DNA of 64,000 bases from Oscheius sp. JU75 (lineage: Eukaryota; Nematoda; Chromadorea; Rhabditida; Rhabditidae), in assembly GCA_037178855.1 (NCBI GenBank), contig JASJZC010000006.1, forward strand, positions 7,068,001 through 7,132,000, in the 5' to 3' direction. Position numbers and translations under genes: made by a program. Of this stretch, positions 11,633 to 27,500 are shown piece by piece. How positions within the stretch are numbered: the stretch's first letter is position 1; each line of letters starts with the position of its first letter. Below the pieces are notes generated by a model, which made no database searches, was not told the DNA's origin, and saw only the letters and a list, made by a program, of their open reading frames with translations.

Positions 11633-14600
11633 CTAGTTGGAGGAAACGAGGCAGCCAGTACCGGTTAGTTGACGGGGAAGGACAGAAAGGAGGAGGGGAG
11701 TGAAAATGAGGGAGTGGAGGACACCGAAAAAGACTTGGACCACATTTACGATTGCCAGTCTTTTGAAGATGACGATCGGGGCGAAGATGACCGGGATGAG
11801 AATGATACTGCCAGCGACAGCACTCTGAAATTGATTATAACAAACTTCTAATGTTGTTTACTTGGCTCTAAATCAGTTCCAAGAATTTTCAATCACCTCT
11901 ACCCCGTCTCTCTTTCCCAAAGGACGTTTTCAAAAACACTTGTCTGAGTCACGTACCAACAAAGTAGGAAGCAGAGCCTTCTTCAGAGTCTCCTGCATCC
12001 GAGTCACTCTAGCATCGCCTCCTTTTCCAATTAGACGGACGACCTGAAGTGTGCTGTCTCTCTCTGAACGGAGAAGTCAGACTGACCTGTTGGAAGTAGT
12101 AGGCAATATGAATGACGAATCGTGGAATGATGCCAGCAGCCAGAATCAAATATCCAACGGAGAATGGATTCAGCGTAACTCCAAGAAGAGCCGACGTGAA
12201 CAAAGTTCCGGTGTAGATGGAAATTGTGGCAGTGATAGCCACAACGGAGACGGCGACATTGAAAGTAAAGAGGAGAAGAAAAGCGAAGAGGGCAAGGTAG
12301 ACCATCAGAGGGATACTGCAATTTTTTTTTTCTGTTCGATGTACTCTCTGAACTCACAACAGAAGAGCAGACGGGATCTGCAGGATGACATCAACCATGC
12401 CGACTTCCGTGTCAAACGGAACGGCATCGAATTCCGGGTAACGAGCGGATATCTAAATTGTGCTTTGGAATCTCTGCATTCCAGAACTCACTCTTCGGAA
12501 ATTCAGCATAACACGAGCCTTATCGGCCATCGTTCTCGTCCCCTGAACTGCAACCATGTAGACCATCTTGTCAATCACCGGCGTCTTCCTGAAAACGATA
12601 TATTATGAGTTTGAACTCTCGACTGACCCTTCCCGAAGAGTGTACTTAACACCAGTCCTCCAATTTTTGTAGATGTTATCATTGATGAAGCCCTCGAAGA
12701 GACTCATGTTCATTCGCTTGGCATCCTCCGGAGTCTCACAGTATCTCTTGAAGTCGGTAAGCCACATCATATTGGCATTTTTGTCCATTGCTCCTGGGAC
12801 CTTCTCCGTGTCGGCGATGAATTGCTAAATATGGCTAATTTACATGGAATTCCTTCGTAACGGTCGCAAAACTTCTCAAGCTCTCACCATGAATCTGGAA
12901 TACTCTGAAGGATTTTCGAGATTTGGTGGCTGTTCAATGATGTAGACGATATGAAGGAAGTCAGGCCAGACACGATCACTCATAAAGTGAATTCCTTGGT
13001 TGCTGGGAGAGTCGGGTGGGAGAAGATGTCGGTAATCGAGGTTCCCGTGTAGTTTCTTAGCTCCAAAGATTACCGGCAATCCGATGACAGCTGCCCAGAA
13101 GAATAACCCGCCAATGACAAGGAGTTTTGAGTTAGCGAAGAGCTTTCCTAGTGGTTCTAAACAGGATTTGAGATAGGGACCCCAACTAGGAAACCTGTAA
13201 CATTGATGCTCCAGCAGTCGGCCACACTACAGCCAGTATTGCAAGAGTCTGTTGGAAGGGCTGAGTGCATGAAAATTGGGGAGCACCACATCATGGCTGG
13301 ACCGAAGAAGATGGTCTATACTCTCTCTCTCTCTCTCAAAAAATTCTCTTGACTTACCTGGTAGAGATATGTGGTCAAGATGGTCAGTCCAAATAGCAGA
13401 GACAAGTTGGCAATCTCCGGGATAGGGAACAGAGCGCCGAATAGAAATCCGATGGCTAGAGCCAGTGCAAGAGACACGGTCGGGTAGACGGAGGCAAAGA
13501 CTTCTCGAAGAATCTCAGACAGCGAGTCTTTCCTCATATTGGACTCGTAGAGCCAGCTACTGTACAGATGGAACATCCCATCCAGTCCGATGGCGAAAGA
13601 TAGAATCGGGACGAGGGAACACAAAGTGTTCAGATGTCCACCGAAGAGGGTAAAGATGGCTATGGCGGTAATCATTCCCATAATTGGAACGAAGAGAGCT
13701 GTAAGACTCAGCGGAAGAACCCTAAATTTGGTCATGAGCGAATACAAAAATCTCTAACCATCCAGTACATCGACTGTGGGCCTTGTTCAGAACAACGAGG
13801 GCTACGGTGACTACGATAGCTACCAAAATGAGACCGACGAGCACTTTGGTGGCTACGATTCGGGTTCCACGACTGATTTCCTGCTCGACTTGATGAGCTC
13901 CATGCTGTGTGATGATGGTAGATTGGTTGTTTAAGGAGTTGTGCAGCTGCACTTCTCTAAAATACAAAAATCTTGTACGACTGCAGTTAACTTGTCTTTA
14001 AATTCTTGACAAGGACTAGCATGTCACATTTGCTTATTGGATACGCAGACAACCCGTCAGAAACAATAAAAAGAAGAAGACAAACCTCTGAACCATTCTC
14101 TCGAAGTCTTCCATCTGATCTGCCATCTCTGTGCTGTTGATGAACACCATAAAATAAAGTGCAGACAGTTTGGAGGAAACCAATTCGCCATCCTAATAAG
14201 AAACATTCAGAATTAAGACAAGCTGAAACCTCGTTCAAAGTCCGCTCGAAGAAATGTTTTCCTATGTTGGATTTGTACCCAAAAAGGGAAGTGACCGGCC
14301 ATTGGAAGTTCGCGAACCAGAGGAGGTTCTAAAGTTTTTGCTGTGTTGAAGAAAATGGAAAACAAACGTAGGTTGTGAAGAGAAGATTGTTGAAATCACA
14401 CATCGGGTCACAGTAGTTCATGTAGGTCGTTCTTTCCGGTTCTTCCGTTATAACAATTTCTGTTTTTAGTTTCTAAAGATGTTTCTCTCTTCAATACAAA
14501 CTCGTTTCGAACCATATAAAAGTCCTTAAACTCTTCGAACTGCTTGCCTTCGGACATCGAGGCAGAAGGATCCCTTGGTTGGGCGAACAGCGCCATGTAC

Positions 14601-15559
14601 CATGGTTTGCCCTAGAAGAAAGAGATCTTGTTGACACGACAGATTAGATTGATAGGCCTGGGGCGAATGGACCTTGAGAGGAGTGTTCGAGTGAGGATGA
14701 GGGTTAGACTAGGGAAAGAACAACGAGGCAAACGCATCGTGTGACTCCGGGAACAAAAAATCCCAGTGGACAGACTATGACTCATCAGGTTTCGCTATGT
14801 ATGAGTTCAAAGTAGTATGTTACAGAGCACTGTTACTTATTGAATTTGCACACGAAGAGACTGTAACTAGTCTTACACCCCAAACTTTGGCCGGAGCAGT
14901 CTGAATCTATTGTCCTTTGGACTCTGTGAATCATTGGTCTAGTAGTAATCATTATCCTGACAGTTCTCCAATAGAAAACGAAGCCTCTTTCGGGGCTGCG
15001 ATCTATCAAAAAATTCTATTTTATCAGAATCGCCTCTATACATTCAGCAAGCTTTAAAATGTTTTCTCATGTACTAAACACTTAGACCCCCTCCGCCAGG
15101 GAATAAGACTGTTCAACTTATTTATTTGGTGGTTATCTACTTTGCGACAGAAACTGTGCGAGAAGTTCACACTAGTACTCAATCTAGAGCAGCCACAAGA
15201 GTCTCTCTCGGTAAATCTACCTACGCTTATCACTCTAATCCGCCCTCTCGCGAAGTCGTGGAATTTGTATCAAAAGGTAGAAAAGAGAACAGAAAGAGAC
15301 GTACCCTATTCCCAAAGAACCCAACTTGAGCCTGAAGTTCTTTTATTGAAGGCGCGTCTTTGGTCGTGTAACCCTCATCGAAACTCAACACTGTTGTTGG
15401 CCTGAATTTGAAATTAAAGTTTACCGGTTGAACTCTTAACCTTTTCAACGTTAATAAAATTAATGAGGCAGCAAATAAAAATATACTAAGAATAAAGTAG
15501 AGGAGCGGTCGGGAGCCGATAGCCGCTCCGATGGTACCGAACGCGCGTCCAAGACGCAT
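11633..15559 (-). CDS. Patched-related (PTR/RND superfamily) 12-TM protein
   Basis: About fifteen minus-strand exons assemble into one ORF from an ATG at 15559 to TAG at 11633. Exon 1 (15559-15305) holds the first helix and the family-typical FDEGYTTKDAPS segment. The next exons read GKPWYMALFAQPRD, TYMNYCDPMC and DGELVSSKLSALYFMV. The helix II-VI block starts RIVATKVLVGLILVAIVVT and includes a sterol-sensing-like bundle (PILSFAIGLDGMFHLYSSW). A second ectodomain follows (SCNTGCSVADC; KKLHGNLDYRHLLPPDSPSN) and then helices VIII-XII (PSALLLFIPLMVYLALFAF; FSVGYLILAAGI). PTR proteins act in cuticle moulting and lipid or sterol-linked trafficking at apical membranes. The Asp motifs of helices IV and X are altered (see findings). 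The short exon around 14040-13985 has uncertain edges. Confidence 0.85.
13320..13336 (+). repeat. CT dinucleotide microsatellite in an intron
   Basis: A run of (CT)n lies within an intron of the patched-related gene, immediately before the acceptor side of the exon encoding TIFFGPAMMW on the minus strand. It forms part of that intron's purine/pyrimidine tract. Confidence 0.85.
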
Positions 15560-17447
15560 TTTACCTTAAAACTCTTTGTGTTGAGTGGAGTCAAAAAAAA
15601 GAAAAAGATCAATGTGGCTGGCAGAACGAGGGAGAATATCGGACCGACTGGACAGACGGGTGCCAGCTATCACTATTGGGGAGGACCACTGCCTGATAAG
15701 CGATTAGGAGGCAAAACGAAAAATATAGACAGAAGGGTGTTTTAGTCAATGTAAAGTACAATGTTTGTGTTGAAAGTCAGTGTGATCATGAGAAAATGTG
15801 TCGGAAAACAAGTGGGCTATTGCTGATCTTCAAAGCAGACTGGATCAATCTTCATCTTGCTTTAAAAATGTCGGAGCAAGAAAGGCCGGTGACTTTTCGG
15901 ACAATATCCTGGAAGAAATATGTGTTCTTCAAAGAAAAATGGCGCCTGGAGCTGATCGTAAATTTTCCCTTGTCAGTAAGGAAGGAATACAGCAAATAAC
16001 CTGATCGATCTAGAGGCTCCAGCTGACTCTTCTGGTAACCGTCAGTCACTTGGGGAAAAAATCAAAAGAATAAAGTGACATTGGGTTAGTATCCTTGTTT
16101 GATAGCCCAGCATAGTAGAACCTTGGGAACTGTTGCGAGTGTATCGGTAAAACACTGTCACTAGTCATTCGAGTCCTATGATTAGGCATACTCTTGTCTA
16201 TTTGTCAGGAGCAGAACGTGGACTAACCGAACTTTGAAACTGATTAGTCACTCGACATGTCCGTTTGGGTTCGTGACCAGTGCTTGTTGTTAGGTGTAGT
16301 CAAGGGCTTTCCCTAATATTTCACATAGCCGTCTACTCTAGCAAAGACAAGGAAATATCTAGAAGGTCCACAGAGTACATTCTAATCATGCTGGGTGCAA
16401 CTGTCAAAATCACAGTCGCGCTATCAGTTCTGGACTGAACAAAGTACTTTGCAGTACCGAATACACCTAGAAGCCGTAATTCGAAGAATCTAGAAACACC
16501 AGCTGCTGACGAGAATAAGAACAGAGAAGAGCAGAAATTGTTTCAATCCAGTTTTGATATAACTGGGTTTCAAACTGGAGAAAAAAGTTCTCGAGCGTTA
16601 TCTGGAACAAGTCAGATACAAAGTCTTTACTGTTTTTTCCCGCTATCAGAACAAGAGAAGAGGGAGACTACTGCTCATCAGAAGTGGGAAAGGGCTAGCC
16701 TCTAGTTCTCTAGCGGTCACTAAAGAGGGTGTCCCCCTCTATCAAGAGACAGAGATAACTGATTGATCAGCAGAAATGGACACTGCCTAAATGGGAAAGG
16801 GCAAGGAGATGAATGACTTTCTTCATTTTCTAGCGGCAGACTTCTGATGACAAATTTCTAGATCAGTTGGGCTCTGCTGTCAGCTGTCGGTCGGTTCTCG
16901 GCACTGGCACAAAGAGCAACACAGCTGTTTGTGAAGGACAGAAAACACATGATGATGCTCACGCGTGGTAGAAAAAGAAAGTGTTTATGGTCCAGTATCC
17001 GTTTCAGTATGGAGCAGAGGTGAATCATAAGTATTGGAGCAGTATGTGTAGAGACGGTAGTATATAGAACGTTTTACGTTTTAACGAGTAAGTTCGTTGT
17101 CTATCGAGAAGAAGAACTTGTGGCTGTTTCTTCGTAGACACAATGCTCTCAGCTGAGCCGAATGATTAGTCACTGCGCCCGGGGACCAGTTGACCCATAA
17201 ATAACCCTCACGTGTCTTCTCGGAATCCCAGACGAAAAAAGAGATCAGGAGAGACCTCCGTGCTTATCTTATGGCTTCTGCAGCGAAAAGTCATAAAAAC
17301 GAGTGGCAAAAAAGAGTCGGCCGATATCTTGTGTGGCTTAGAAACGATGATAAGAGACTTTATTCGGGGAATGCTTTGAAAGTTTTTAACCGGTTGTGGG
17401 GTACACGTACGGGGAGGTAGAATATTTTAAACTAGACTATTCAGATA
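15560..17447. other. Intergenic stretch without a recognised gene
   Basis: Nearly 1.9 kb between the 5' end of the patched-related gene and the 3' end of the esterase gene. Only frames under 70 codons were found, none with motif or splice support. The upstream part presumably holds the promoter of the patched-related gene. Confidence 0.5.
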
Positions 17448-19372
17448 TCAGGCGGAAAGGAGAACTTGACGGACCCATTCGACTATTTCCTCGGTGGCTT
17501 TGTAGGCTTCGTCGATCTCCCAGTGGAAGTTCAACATGGCGTGGAAACCATTCACATAGTTCTTATGTGTTGTAGGTACTCCCGCTTCCTGGAAAATAGA
17601 CTTTCTATTGGTTCTTTAGCGGAATCAAACATCAGCAATCAAAACAGCAGCTGTTGCCTTGGAAGGCCCGCCTAATTGACGAAACATCATGTTGTCAGAT
17701 CAACCAGTTACAAAAGAACAGTCTTTTTTGTCTGCACGTTACTGGACCAACTGTTAAAAGTAAAACGTGCCTGCATAGAATACTCTGTCAAGAATTTAAA
17801 AAAACCAAACTGGTAGGAAGCAACGATTTCCGAACATCATGCCTGTGTATTTCAACACCGACAAGTTATGTTACAGACAACTGGACCCATAGAAGACGGA
17901 ATTAAAGGACTGTGTATAGCATAAGCTGATCGAACAGTGAATCGTTTCCACAAACCTACCTCGAGTCTTTTGGCATACATCATTCCTTCGTCGCGGAGGA
18001 CGTCATATTCACAAGTGACTACTAAAGCCTTCGGCAGTCCCGAAAGATCTTCTCTCATGATCGGAGAAAATTCGGGGTTCACTACCCAAGGTGCCATGAT
18101 CTCCTGAAGTTCCGAATGCGGACCAGCTACCTGTTTCGGAGGAATGTCTGCTCCAGAATAGTTCAGATGAGAGAACTCTTCGAAGCGGAGAAACTGTTAT
18201 GTTGTTTTCTCTTAGGTATATCTTACCTTGTCAATTTTGTCTCTATGCTCGTTTTTCACGTGGCTATTGGTCAGAATGTGATCGATTAGATGACCGTGCT
18301 TATTCATGTCGATTCCAGCATAGAACATGTAGTATAGGGCGACAGAGGCTGGATCTAAACCCGGATTCTTTACTGCAATCAGAGGCGTCCTAACCAACAA
18401 AAGCGAATCCGTCCAAATGTTTATGATAGTAGCGGTAGGAAGTGGATTGCAAATCGGCTAGTTGCAGAAGAGGGTAGAGCAAGACTTGGCCGAGGAGTTG
18501 AGGAACAGCTCCTCGTAGTTTTCTACGTTGTGTGATCACTGCAGCCAGATTGCCACCAGCAGAATCTCCCATTATCACTATCTACAACTCTTGCTACTTC
18601 AATCAGTTCTGTTCTTACCTTATTGGGGTCCACACCATACTTGTCCTTGGCTACCTCGATGAAATGCGCGAGCACCCCTTCACAGTCGGTCAACTGTCCA
18701 GGATAGACCGTTTCCGGAGAGAGACGATAGTCGATCGAGATAACGACTGAGTTCAACCTGGGAACCGGTTATCTCTCATTGGAAATTGAACTCACATGGC
18801 AGCCATACGTTTTGTCAAAGAATCGTAGAGGTAGATATCTCCGATGGCAAATCCACCACCGTGGATGAACACAACAGCTCCGTCAGTTGTCGCGTTTTCT
18901 TTGGGAGAGTAGACTCGGGTCTGGAAATGAGTTTTTACAGTTAGGAACAGCGACTCTTTTTCGTGAGTTTTGATAACGATCATACAAAGATCAAAAGATA
19001 TGTCACTATTGCCTCCCCACTTGACTTACCGTAACCCCAGCCCACTGGACAGTTTCGGTCTTGATAGTTCCATGCGAATCCCATTTGAGACTCATGATGG
19101 GAGACAGTACCACGAAGATGCTTCGAGTCCACCAGACTCGGTCGGTGGCTTTGGTGAAGAAGGCCAGACTCTGGAACTGAATAGTAAGATGGAAATTGAC
19201 AGAAACCCACAGGCCAGTAGTAGGTCACTCGAAGAAAAGGTTCAATCACGTAGAGAATCGCTCGATCCAGAGGAGATTTACAAAACCCTGGCGGGAAGGG
19301 TTTGTGCAGGGCGTAGGCCAAGAAGAGAAAAAGGAGCGATGAGAGGATGAACCACTTAGAATTTGGCTTCAT
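17448..19372 (-). CDS. Arylacetamide deacetylase-like serine esterase (HSL family alpha/beta hydrolase)
   Basis: A type II membrane esterase likely acting in the ER lumen on small esters or glycerolipids. The ATG at 19372 starts [20 protein letters not shown], a signal anchor. Later exons show the HSL-family signature: HGGGF (oxyanion hole) in [33 protein letters not shown] with the nucleophile Ser; [13 protein letters not shown] with the acid Asp; and [10 protein letters not shown] with the catalytic His in the last exon (17588-17448). All three catalytic residues are present, so the enzyme should be active. The first intron, 19210-19177, is only 34 nt, and phase requires it. Length is about 400 residues, usual for AADAC. 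The paralogous class is large in nematodes, so I give no symbol. Confidence 0.88.
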
Positions 19373-20263
19373 TCTATCTGGAAAGTGGTGGTGATTGACC
19401 ACTTTTGAGTGGAGACTGGTTCGAAACAGGTGAAATATAAAGAAACCCGAAGGGGAGAAAAGAAGAGAGGGCTTCCTTTTCTTTATCAGTGGCAGCTGTA
19501 AACATCCTGGCAACTTATGGATTGATGGCAGTTGGAAAAAGGACTGGGGACAAATTGCGGCAGACGGGCAAGAGATTAAAAGAAGAAAGTGAACCTGTTC
19601 GCCGGCGGGAAGCCCCATTGGCAGATCTTCAGAGGACAATCTGATCAATAGAAAACACTTGAGGCGACGAGAGAAAGAGACAGGTCACGGGAGGGACCGA
19701 TTGGTCTCGATAAGAAGAAAACAATGAACTTTGTCCCGATTGTTTCAATGAGACCCCCGAGATCATTATGGTCATCGAAGCATAAAAATCTGCTTTGAAG
19801 GAACGGGCCAGGTAAGAGTGTAAACAGAGGCTGGTCAATTTCGCTGGAAAGATCCACCAAAAGTCCTTTGAAAACCATAGAAATATCTCCTACCTATGTT
19901 CTTGTTTTTTTATTGACAAGGCTTAAAAACAACTGATTCCTTTTCTATCAAACATTGTTTGGTCAGTAAAAAAAAGCCATTATCGTAACCCATTGGCTTT
20001 CGTGATGGGACTCTCGTTTAAGCCAAAGTGAAGCATACCTTGGCTGAGTATTCAAAGTTTGTGTGCGAAATGGTTCCCCAAAAACGAATGAGTTACGCTA
20101 ATGACCTCTCTGTTTGAGCAAGCTACATCTTCCAGTCAATTTTGGAACAGTAACTTCGTAGAACGATGACTAGTTGTAGTCGAAGACAGACAAACCATAA
20201 CAAGATGAAAAAGTAATGTTGCGTTCATTCAATAGTTATAAATAGGTTCCAATAATATTGTGA
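19373..20263. other. Intergenic: esterase upstream region and DB-gene 3' flank
   Basis: About 0.9 kb. An in-frame hydrophobic extension upstream of the esterase ATG (to 19648) is open but reads as low-quality sequence, and I take it as untranslated or promoter DNA. No other gene is visible. Confidence 0.5.
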
Positions 20264-21185
20264 TTAGTTGAACGTTTTTGCCTTTTTGGGTGGTCGAGTA
20301 GGAGCAGGGGCAGATACATCAACCGTACCGTCTTCCGAGAAGACAAACTGTTTTGGCGGCAGATTCTCCCTCGCCGAATCCTGATAGAAACAGGCCTTCA
20401 TATTGTCGAAACGGTCGTAGCAGGACAGATAGGTAAAGTCTAGATGAGTCACATTTCCGGGTCTCATGTCGCAGAAAGCGAGACACTTGGATCCGGCCAG
20501 GGTCGTGGAAACGCCATTCCGCTCACAGCAGGCTCTGTGGTCTCGACCCTGGGCTGCGCAGAACTGAATGTCGGCTGCGGCCTAAATGCAACTGTATTTT
20601 GAAGGAGACTAGAGGTACCTGGAGAGGACAGGAGTCTTGCTTGAAGTACATAGCCTGCAGCGAAGTTCGGGTGTAGAAACGATAGGAACACTTGTTCAGG
20701 CAACTGTCAGGCAGTTTCCTCTCCTGGCAGCATTCCATGAAACGATCGTCTGGAGAGGAGGCAGTTTTCTGAAAAAGAAGAGCATAACTGAGCAAGTTCA
20801 GTGCGAAATGAAACGTAGGGATGTATTTGCACCATGCACGGGAACGAAAAAGTACTTGTACTATTGGTATAAGCAGTTGGGTTTGGAATATAGCTGTTTA
20901 TCATGAGTGAAGATCAGGAGTTGGTACGCAGCAGTAATTGGATTTCCAGAAGAAGAGAAAAAGGAAAGAACTTACATGACTTTCGGAAAGAAGAGACAGA
21001 GTTTTGGCCGATCTGGCCTTTGCTTTCAACTTGTAGCATCCGTATGATCCGCATCCATATCCACCTCCACATCCTCCTCGACAGACTGGAGGAATCGGCG
21101 GCATGCAGCCTCCTCCACAGCCTCCCAAAGAGAAACAGGCCTCGCTAAGAGGTACTAGAGCCAAGAAGACGAAGAGAAGCTTCAT
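20264..21185 (-). CDS. Secreted DB-module protein with Gly/Cys-rich N-terminal segment
   Basis: Three exons, 21185-20976, 20768-20619 and 20581-20264, give 225 residues. A signal peptide (MKLLFVFLALVPLSEAC) is followed by a short Gly/Cys-rich stretch (GGCGGGCMPP, RGGCGGGYGCGSYGC). The DB module (PF01682-type) spans the last two exons: DDRFMECCQERKLPDSC, CSYRFYTRTSLQAMYFKQDSC, QFCAAQGRDHRACC, CLAFCD, NVTHLDFTYLSCYDRF, MKACFY. The paired CC and spaced cysteines are diagnostic of this nematode extracellular family, some members of which bind immunoglobulin-family neuronal receptors. The tail is Pro/Lys-rich. An in-frame ATG five codons upstream (21200) is an alternative start. Confidence 0.87.
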
Positions 21186-21240
21186 TCTTAATACTGACAC
21201 TTGTTAGGTAGTCTTTAAAAGGACTAAAATATGTAGTGAT

Positions 21241-21242
21241 TC

Positions 21243-21273
<31 letters not shown>
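21241..21273 (+). repeat. GA microsatellite
   Basis: A GA-repeat tract interrupted by one AA sits just upstream of the DB-module gene's start, between it and the beta-tubulin 3' end. It may mark promoter DNA (GAGA-type), but it is also simple sequence. Confidence 0.9.
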
Positions 21274-21482
21274 CCGGAGTGTAACTCACTAGAGAAGGTA
21301 GAAAGGGATGTCTCCTATCCCCCTTTTTATGCAAACTGGTAACGGTTGCGGAACTGTGTTTACATTCAAGTGCGTCTGGAAGTTTACAGAACTTTCTCTC
21401 TAGGAAACATGTTTATTATCCCCGAAATAGTGTTGGCAGCGGAAGCAAGCAAAAATTAGTTGTGACATCGAACAAAAGAGAT

Positions 21483-24136
<2,654 letters not shown>

Positions 24137-24501
24137 TTGGAGGAAGACGAGCAGTCGGGGGAGTGACTATCAGTGACTAGTCAGAAGTCCCCGGACAGCT
24201 CAAATGCATTTCAAATGCCGCCCATTTCTGGGTCTCGTCTCTCGCCATTGTTCCCTCATCGGACCATCTTTGAATTGGTTCTGACTCATTAGACCCTCCC
24301 CCTTCGGGAGCGTCTGTCTCTCTAGCTTATCCGAAGCAGACACTGCACTGAAAAAAGGACTTGTCCCAGAATAGACCGACAAACTGAATTTGCAAGAAAA
24401 GACACCTGCCACTGTAATGAGCCTTTATCTTCCCTCTTTTACAAGACTAGATACACGAAACATATATACAGATCACAAAAAATGGGTGAAATTAGAAGGG
24501 G
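24137..24501. other. Tubulin upstream region / EBAG9 3' flank
   Basis: 365 bases separate the EBAG9 stop from the tubulin start on the same strand. No gene is visible. Tubulin promoter or intercistronic DNA is the likely content. Confidence 0.5.
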
Positions 24502-27500
24502 TTACGTCTGTCCATAGACTCCTTTCCGCGTCTGCATTCGACGGTCGTATTCCTCGTGCCGGGCCTTCTGCTTCTCGAGTCGATGTTCGTGAAGAGTGGA
24601 GGAAATGTCGTCGTCCCAGGCTGCTGTCTCATTCAATTCGCCCAGCTCGTTGCCGACCTGAAAAATTGGTATTTTATAATGGTTATCTGTGCCTATTAGT
24701 CACTTGGGAATTCTTTTCCGTACCGTCTCGGCACTAAAAGTCCCAAGTTCACAAAAACGCTGAGGCTGCGCACCAACTTCTAGGCATAAAACACAATTAC
24801 GGCACTTTCACTTTTTTTTCTGTTCAACATTTATGACAGATTTTACCCGTACCGTATCGACTGTCTTCGTACGCTATTAGGAAAACAAAGGGAAGTCCCT
24901 TGGCATCTCGGGACAAACAGCGGATGATCAATTATGATGCCAGCCGCCCAGCTTTTCCTCCCGCCTTGACCACAGGCGATCGTGGAAAAGAACCAGTTGG
25001 CTTGTACGAAACCTGCGCCTATTCAAGGTTGTGTCTAGCACCTTGTGGCCGTGTGTGAACAAAAATACATCCGGCAGAAATCCTGTACAAGCTCTTAACC
25101 TCTTCAAGACGGCGATTACTTACTCTTACTTTCTCCAAAAACCAGCATCTTTAATTGACCCAAACAACTCGTTCCCCCTCTTCCAGACATTCCTTTTCCC
25201 ATATTTCTGCCAGAAATGAGCGTGATAGCGTCAAAAAGAAGTCGACAATTTCAGTCCGCAATCGAGTGTCTCTTCCCAGAACGCGCGGCAGCTTCTCCAC
25301 TTTGCCATTCTTTTTCAGCCATCATTTCAATTTTCCAGAAATGTACTATCTTCTTCTTCTGCTCCCGGTCCTGACACAGGCCAACGTCCAATGCTATGTC
25401 GGCCAGAAACTATTCAGCTACGAGGCAAATAACGTGGGAATTCATGTAACGAGGATATGAGAAAGATTTTTAGGCAGTCTGTGCCAAGTTCGTACCGTAT
25501 GCCTGCACACAGCAGTGCGAATGGAAAAAGTCCTGTACCGATCATTTGGCTTACGGAGCATTCAAGGGAAGAAGGACTTTCGTCTCGGGGCTCCTGATCA
25601 ACCAGAATTCTTTGATGGTTCTCTGCTGCACATCGATGGCCACGAGAATCGAGACCGGTGAGTTTGAAAGTTGAAAAGCCCTTCTTTTTAATTGACAGGC
25701 TATATAAATACTCAATGAAGAAGCCAATGTTAATTACCTTTCCCTAAAAAAAAATTTCACTGAGTATTCAACATAGGCATGTTGTATATTCAAGTATGCA
25801 ATCAAAGTGGGTCCCGTCACGTTTGAAAAGAAAGACTGTTTCCAACTTTGCGGCTGAACAGATTAAATGCTATACAGACAAGTTATAGTTGACAATTTTG
25901 ATAAGCAACTCGTTACATGCGTTGGTGTGCAATATACTTCCTAATTGGCTCATCTCTGGCTAGCAAACATGGGGAAAGTGGTCTTTCAGACTCTGCTGGT
26001 CGTGAAAAGTGCGTCTGGAGGGATACAGAGTCTCTTCCCGTTGTTGGACCTTCTCTCCGCACGAATCCCGTTCTAGCTCCCAATCACTATATCAGGTAGA
26101 CCAGAAAATCGAGCCAGCCTACTAGGTTCTCAGGGAAATCAAGCTCGAACGCGACGGAACCAGCAGAGTTGATGCCACTGTCGAAGTCTGCCAGTACGTT
26201 CAAGAGTTCGAGAACTGCAACGTCGAAGTAGGTTCTAGGAGCTCCAGTAAACTACAATCCCTTTCAGACCATGTCAGATGCTGAAAAACGTCGCTACAAC
26301 CTGATCCAGCTCAAGCTCCAGCGCTACAATGCCACCTTGAACAGCGCCGTGCACAAGGCAGACGAGCAGGACAAGAACAGCTCTCCGATCGGGGCCAGCG
26401 GAGTCTGTAATCTGTCTGCCACGAGTAAGTAATCAGTGATCGCAAAACGAAAAGATTTACGCTAAAAGAGAGCGAGAAAAACCGGTATGTGTGGTGAAGC
26501 TGGCTGCCGTGATGCGATATAGATAGCACGCGCTAATAGATACGGGGAGAAAAAGAGTAGGAGTAAAACTGATTTCACTTTCGGTTCAATGTAGCAATTC
26601 GTATAGGGTAGGGTTTACAGCAGAAGCATAGCCATGGGCATTTGGTAGGCGCAGAGTGAAAGTTCTTGGGATGTCTTCCGACGACATGATATTATGTGAA
26701 TGATGTGAGAGGTCCGGCCGCCTTCAACGAAAACCCGATCTCTTCTCAGGATAGAGTCTTCACTGTACTGACCACAAGCATGGATCGAACCTGGGCCCTT
26801 AGATTAGTACTAGCGCTATCCGCCAACTCGCTAAATCATAAAAAAGGAATGCGGAAAATTTCAGCCGAATGCGGAAAATCCGTCCAAAGTCAACTGACCA
26901 CCTGCTGCAAGGATCAGTCCGCATGTGATCGTACTTGTCTCAAGGGAGTCGAACAAACTCTCGTAAGTTTGACAAATCAGTGAACAAGAAACAATTCCAG
27001 CAATTCGAGCTCGTCCACCACCAGAAAGGCTGCACAACTCAAGAAGTCCGACAGGGACTCGACTGTCTGAGTCGACAAGTCAACAATCTCTCTTAATTAT
27101 TGAAAAAATATATGCTTACTGGGGCTATTTCCTCTCCCGCGAAGGCAAAAAGATTCTTCGGAGTAGCCGGCTCAGAGATCGAGGGTTTCGTCTTCAAAAT
27201 TGCCTGAAACAGCTGTCGGAGGAAAAAATGGAAAGACATACCTTTTTTGGCCGTTTGATGTCCGGAATCATGTCGTTGAAGAAATCGGGCTCGGACGACT
27301 GATTCGGATGAGATTCTTTGCTCTTCCTCCACTGATCTATCTTGTCCTCGACGATCGTCTTCTCGCTCCAATCGAAATCACTTCCCCAGGTTCCGGCTGG
27401 CGGTGGCGAAGAATTCATTGGCTGGACTGGCGCGTGTGCTTTTACTGAAAATTGATGTTTACTAGGTGTCATTGACAATAGTTTGGAAGACAGACGCGTT

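Noticed and set aside
19373..19648. In-frame upstream extension of the esterase gene (another ATG at 19648)
   Set aside because: The extension is hydrophobic but irregular. The ATG at 19372 gives the normal AADAC signal anchor and length.
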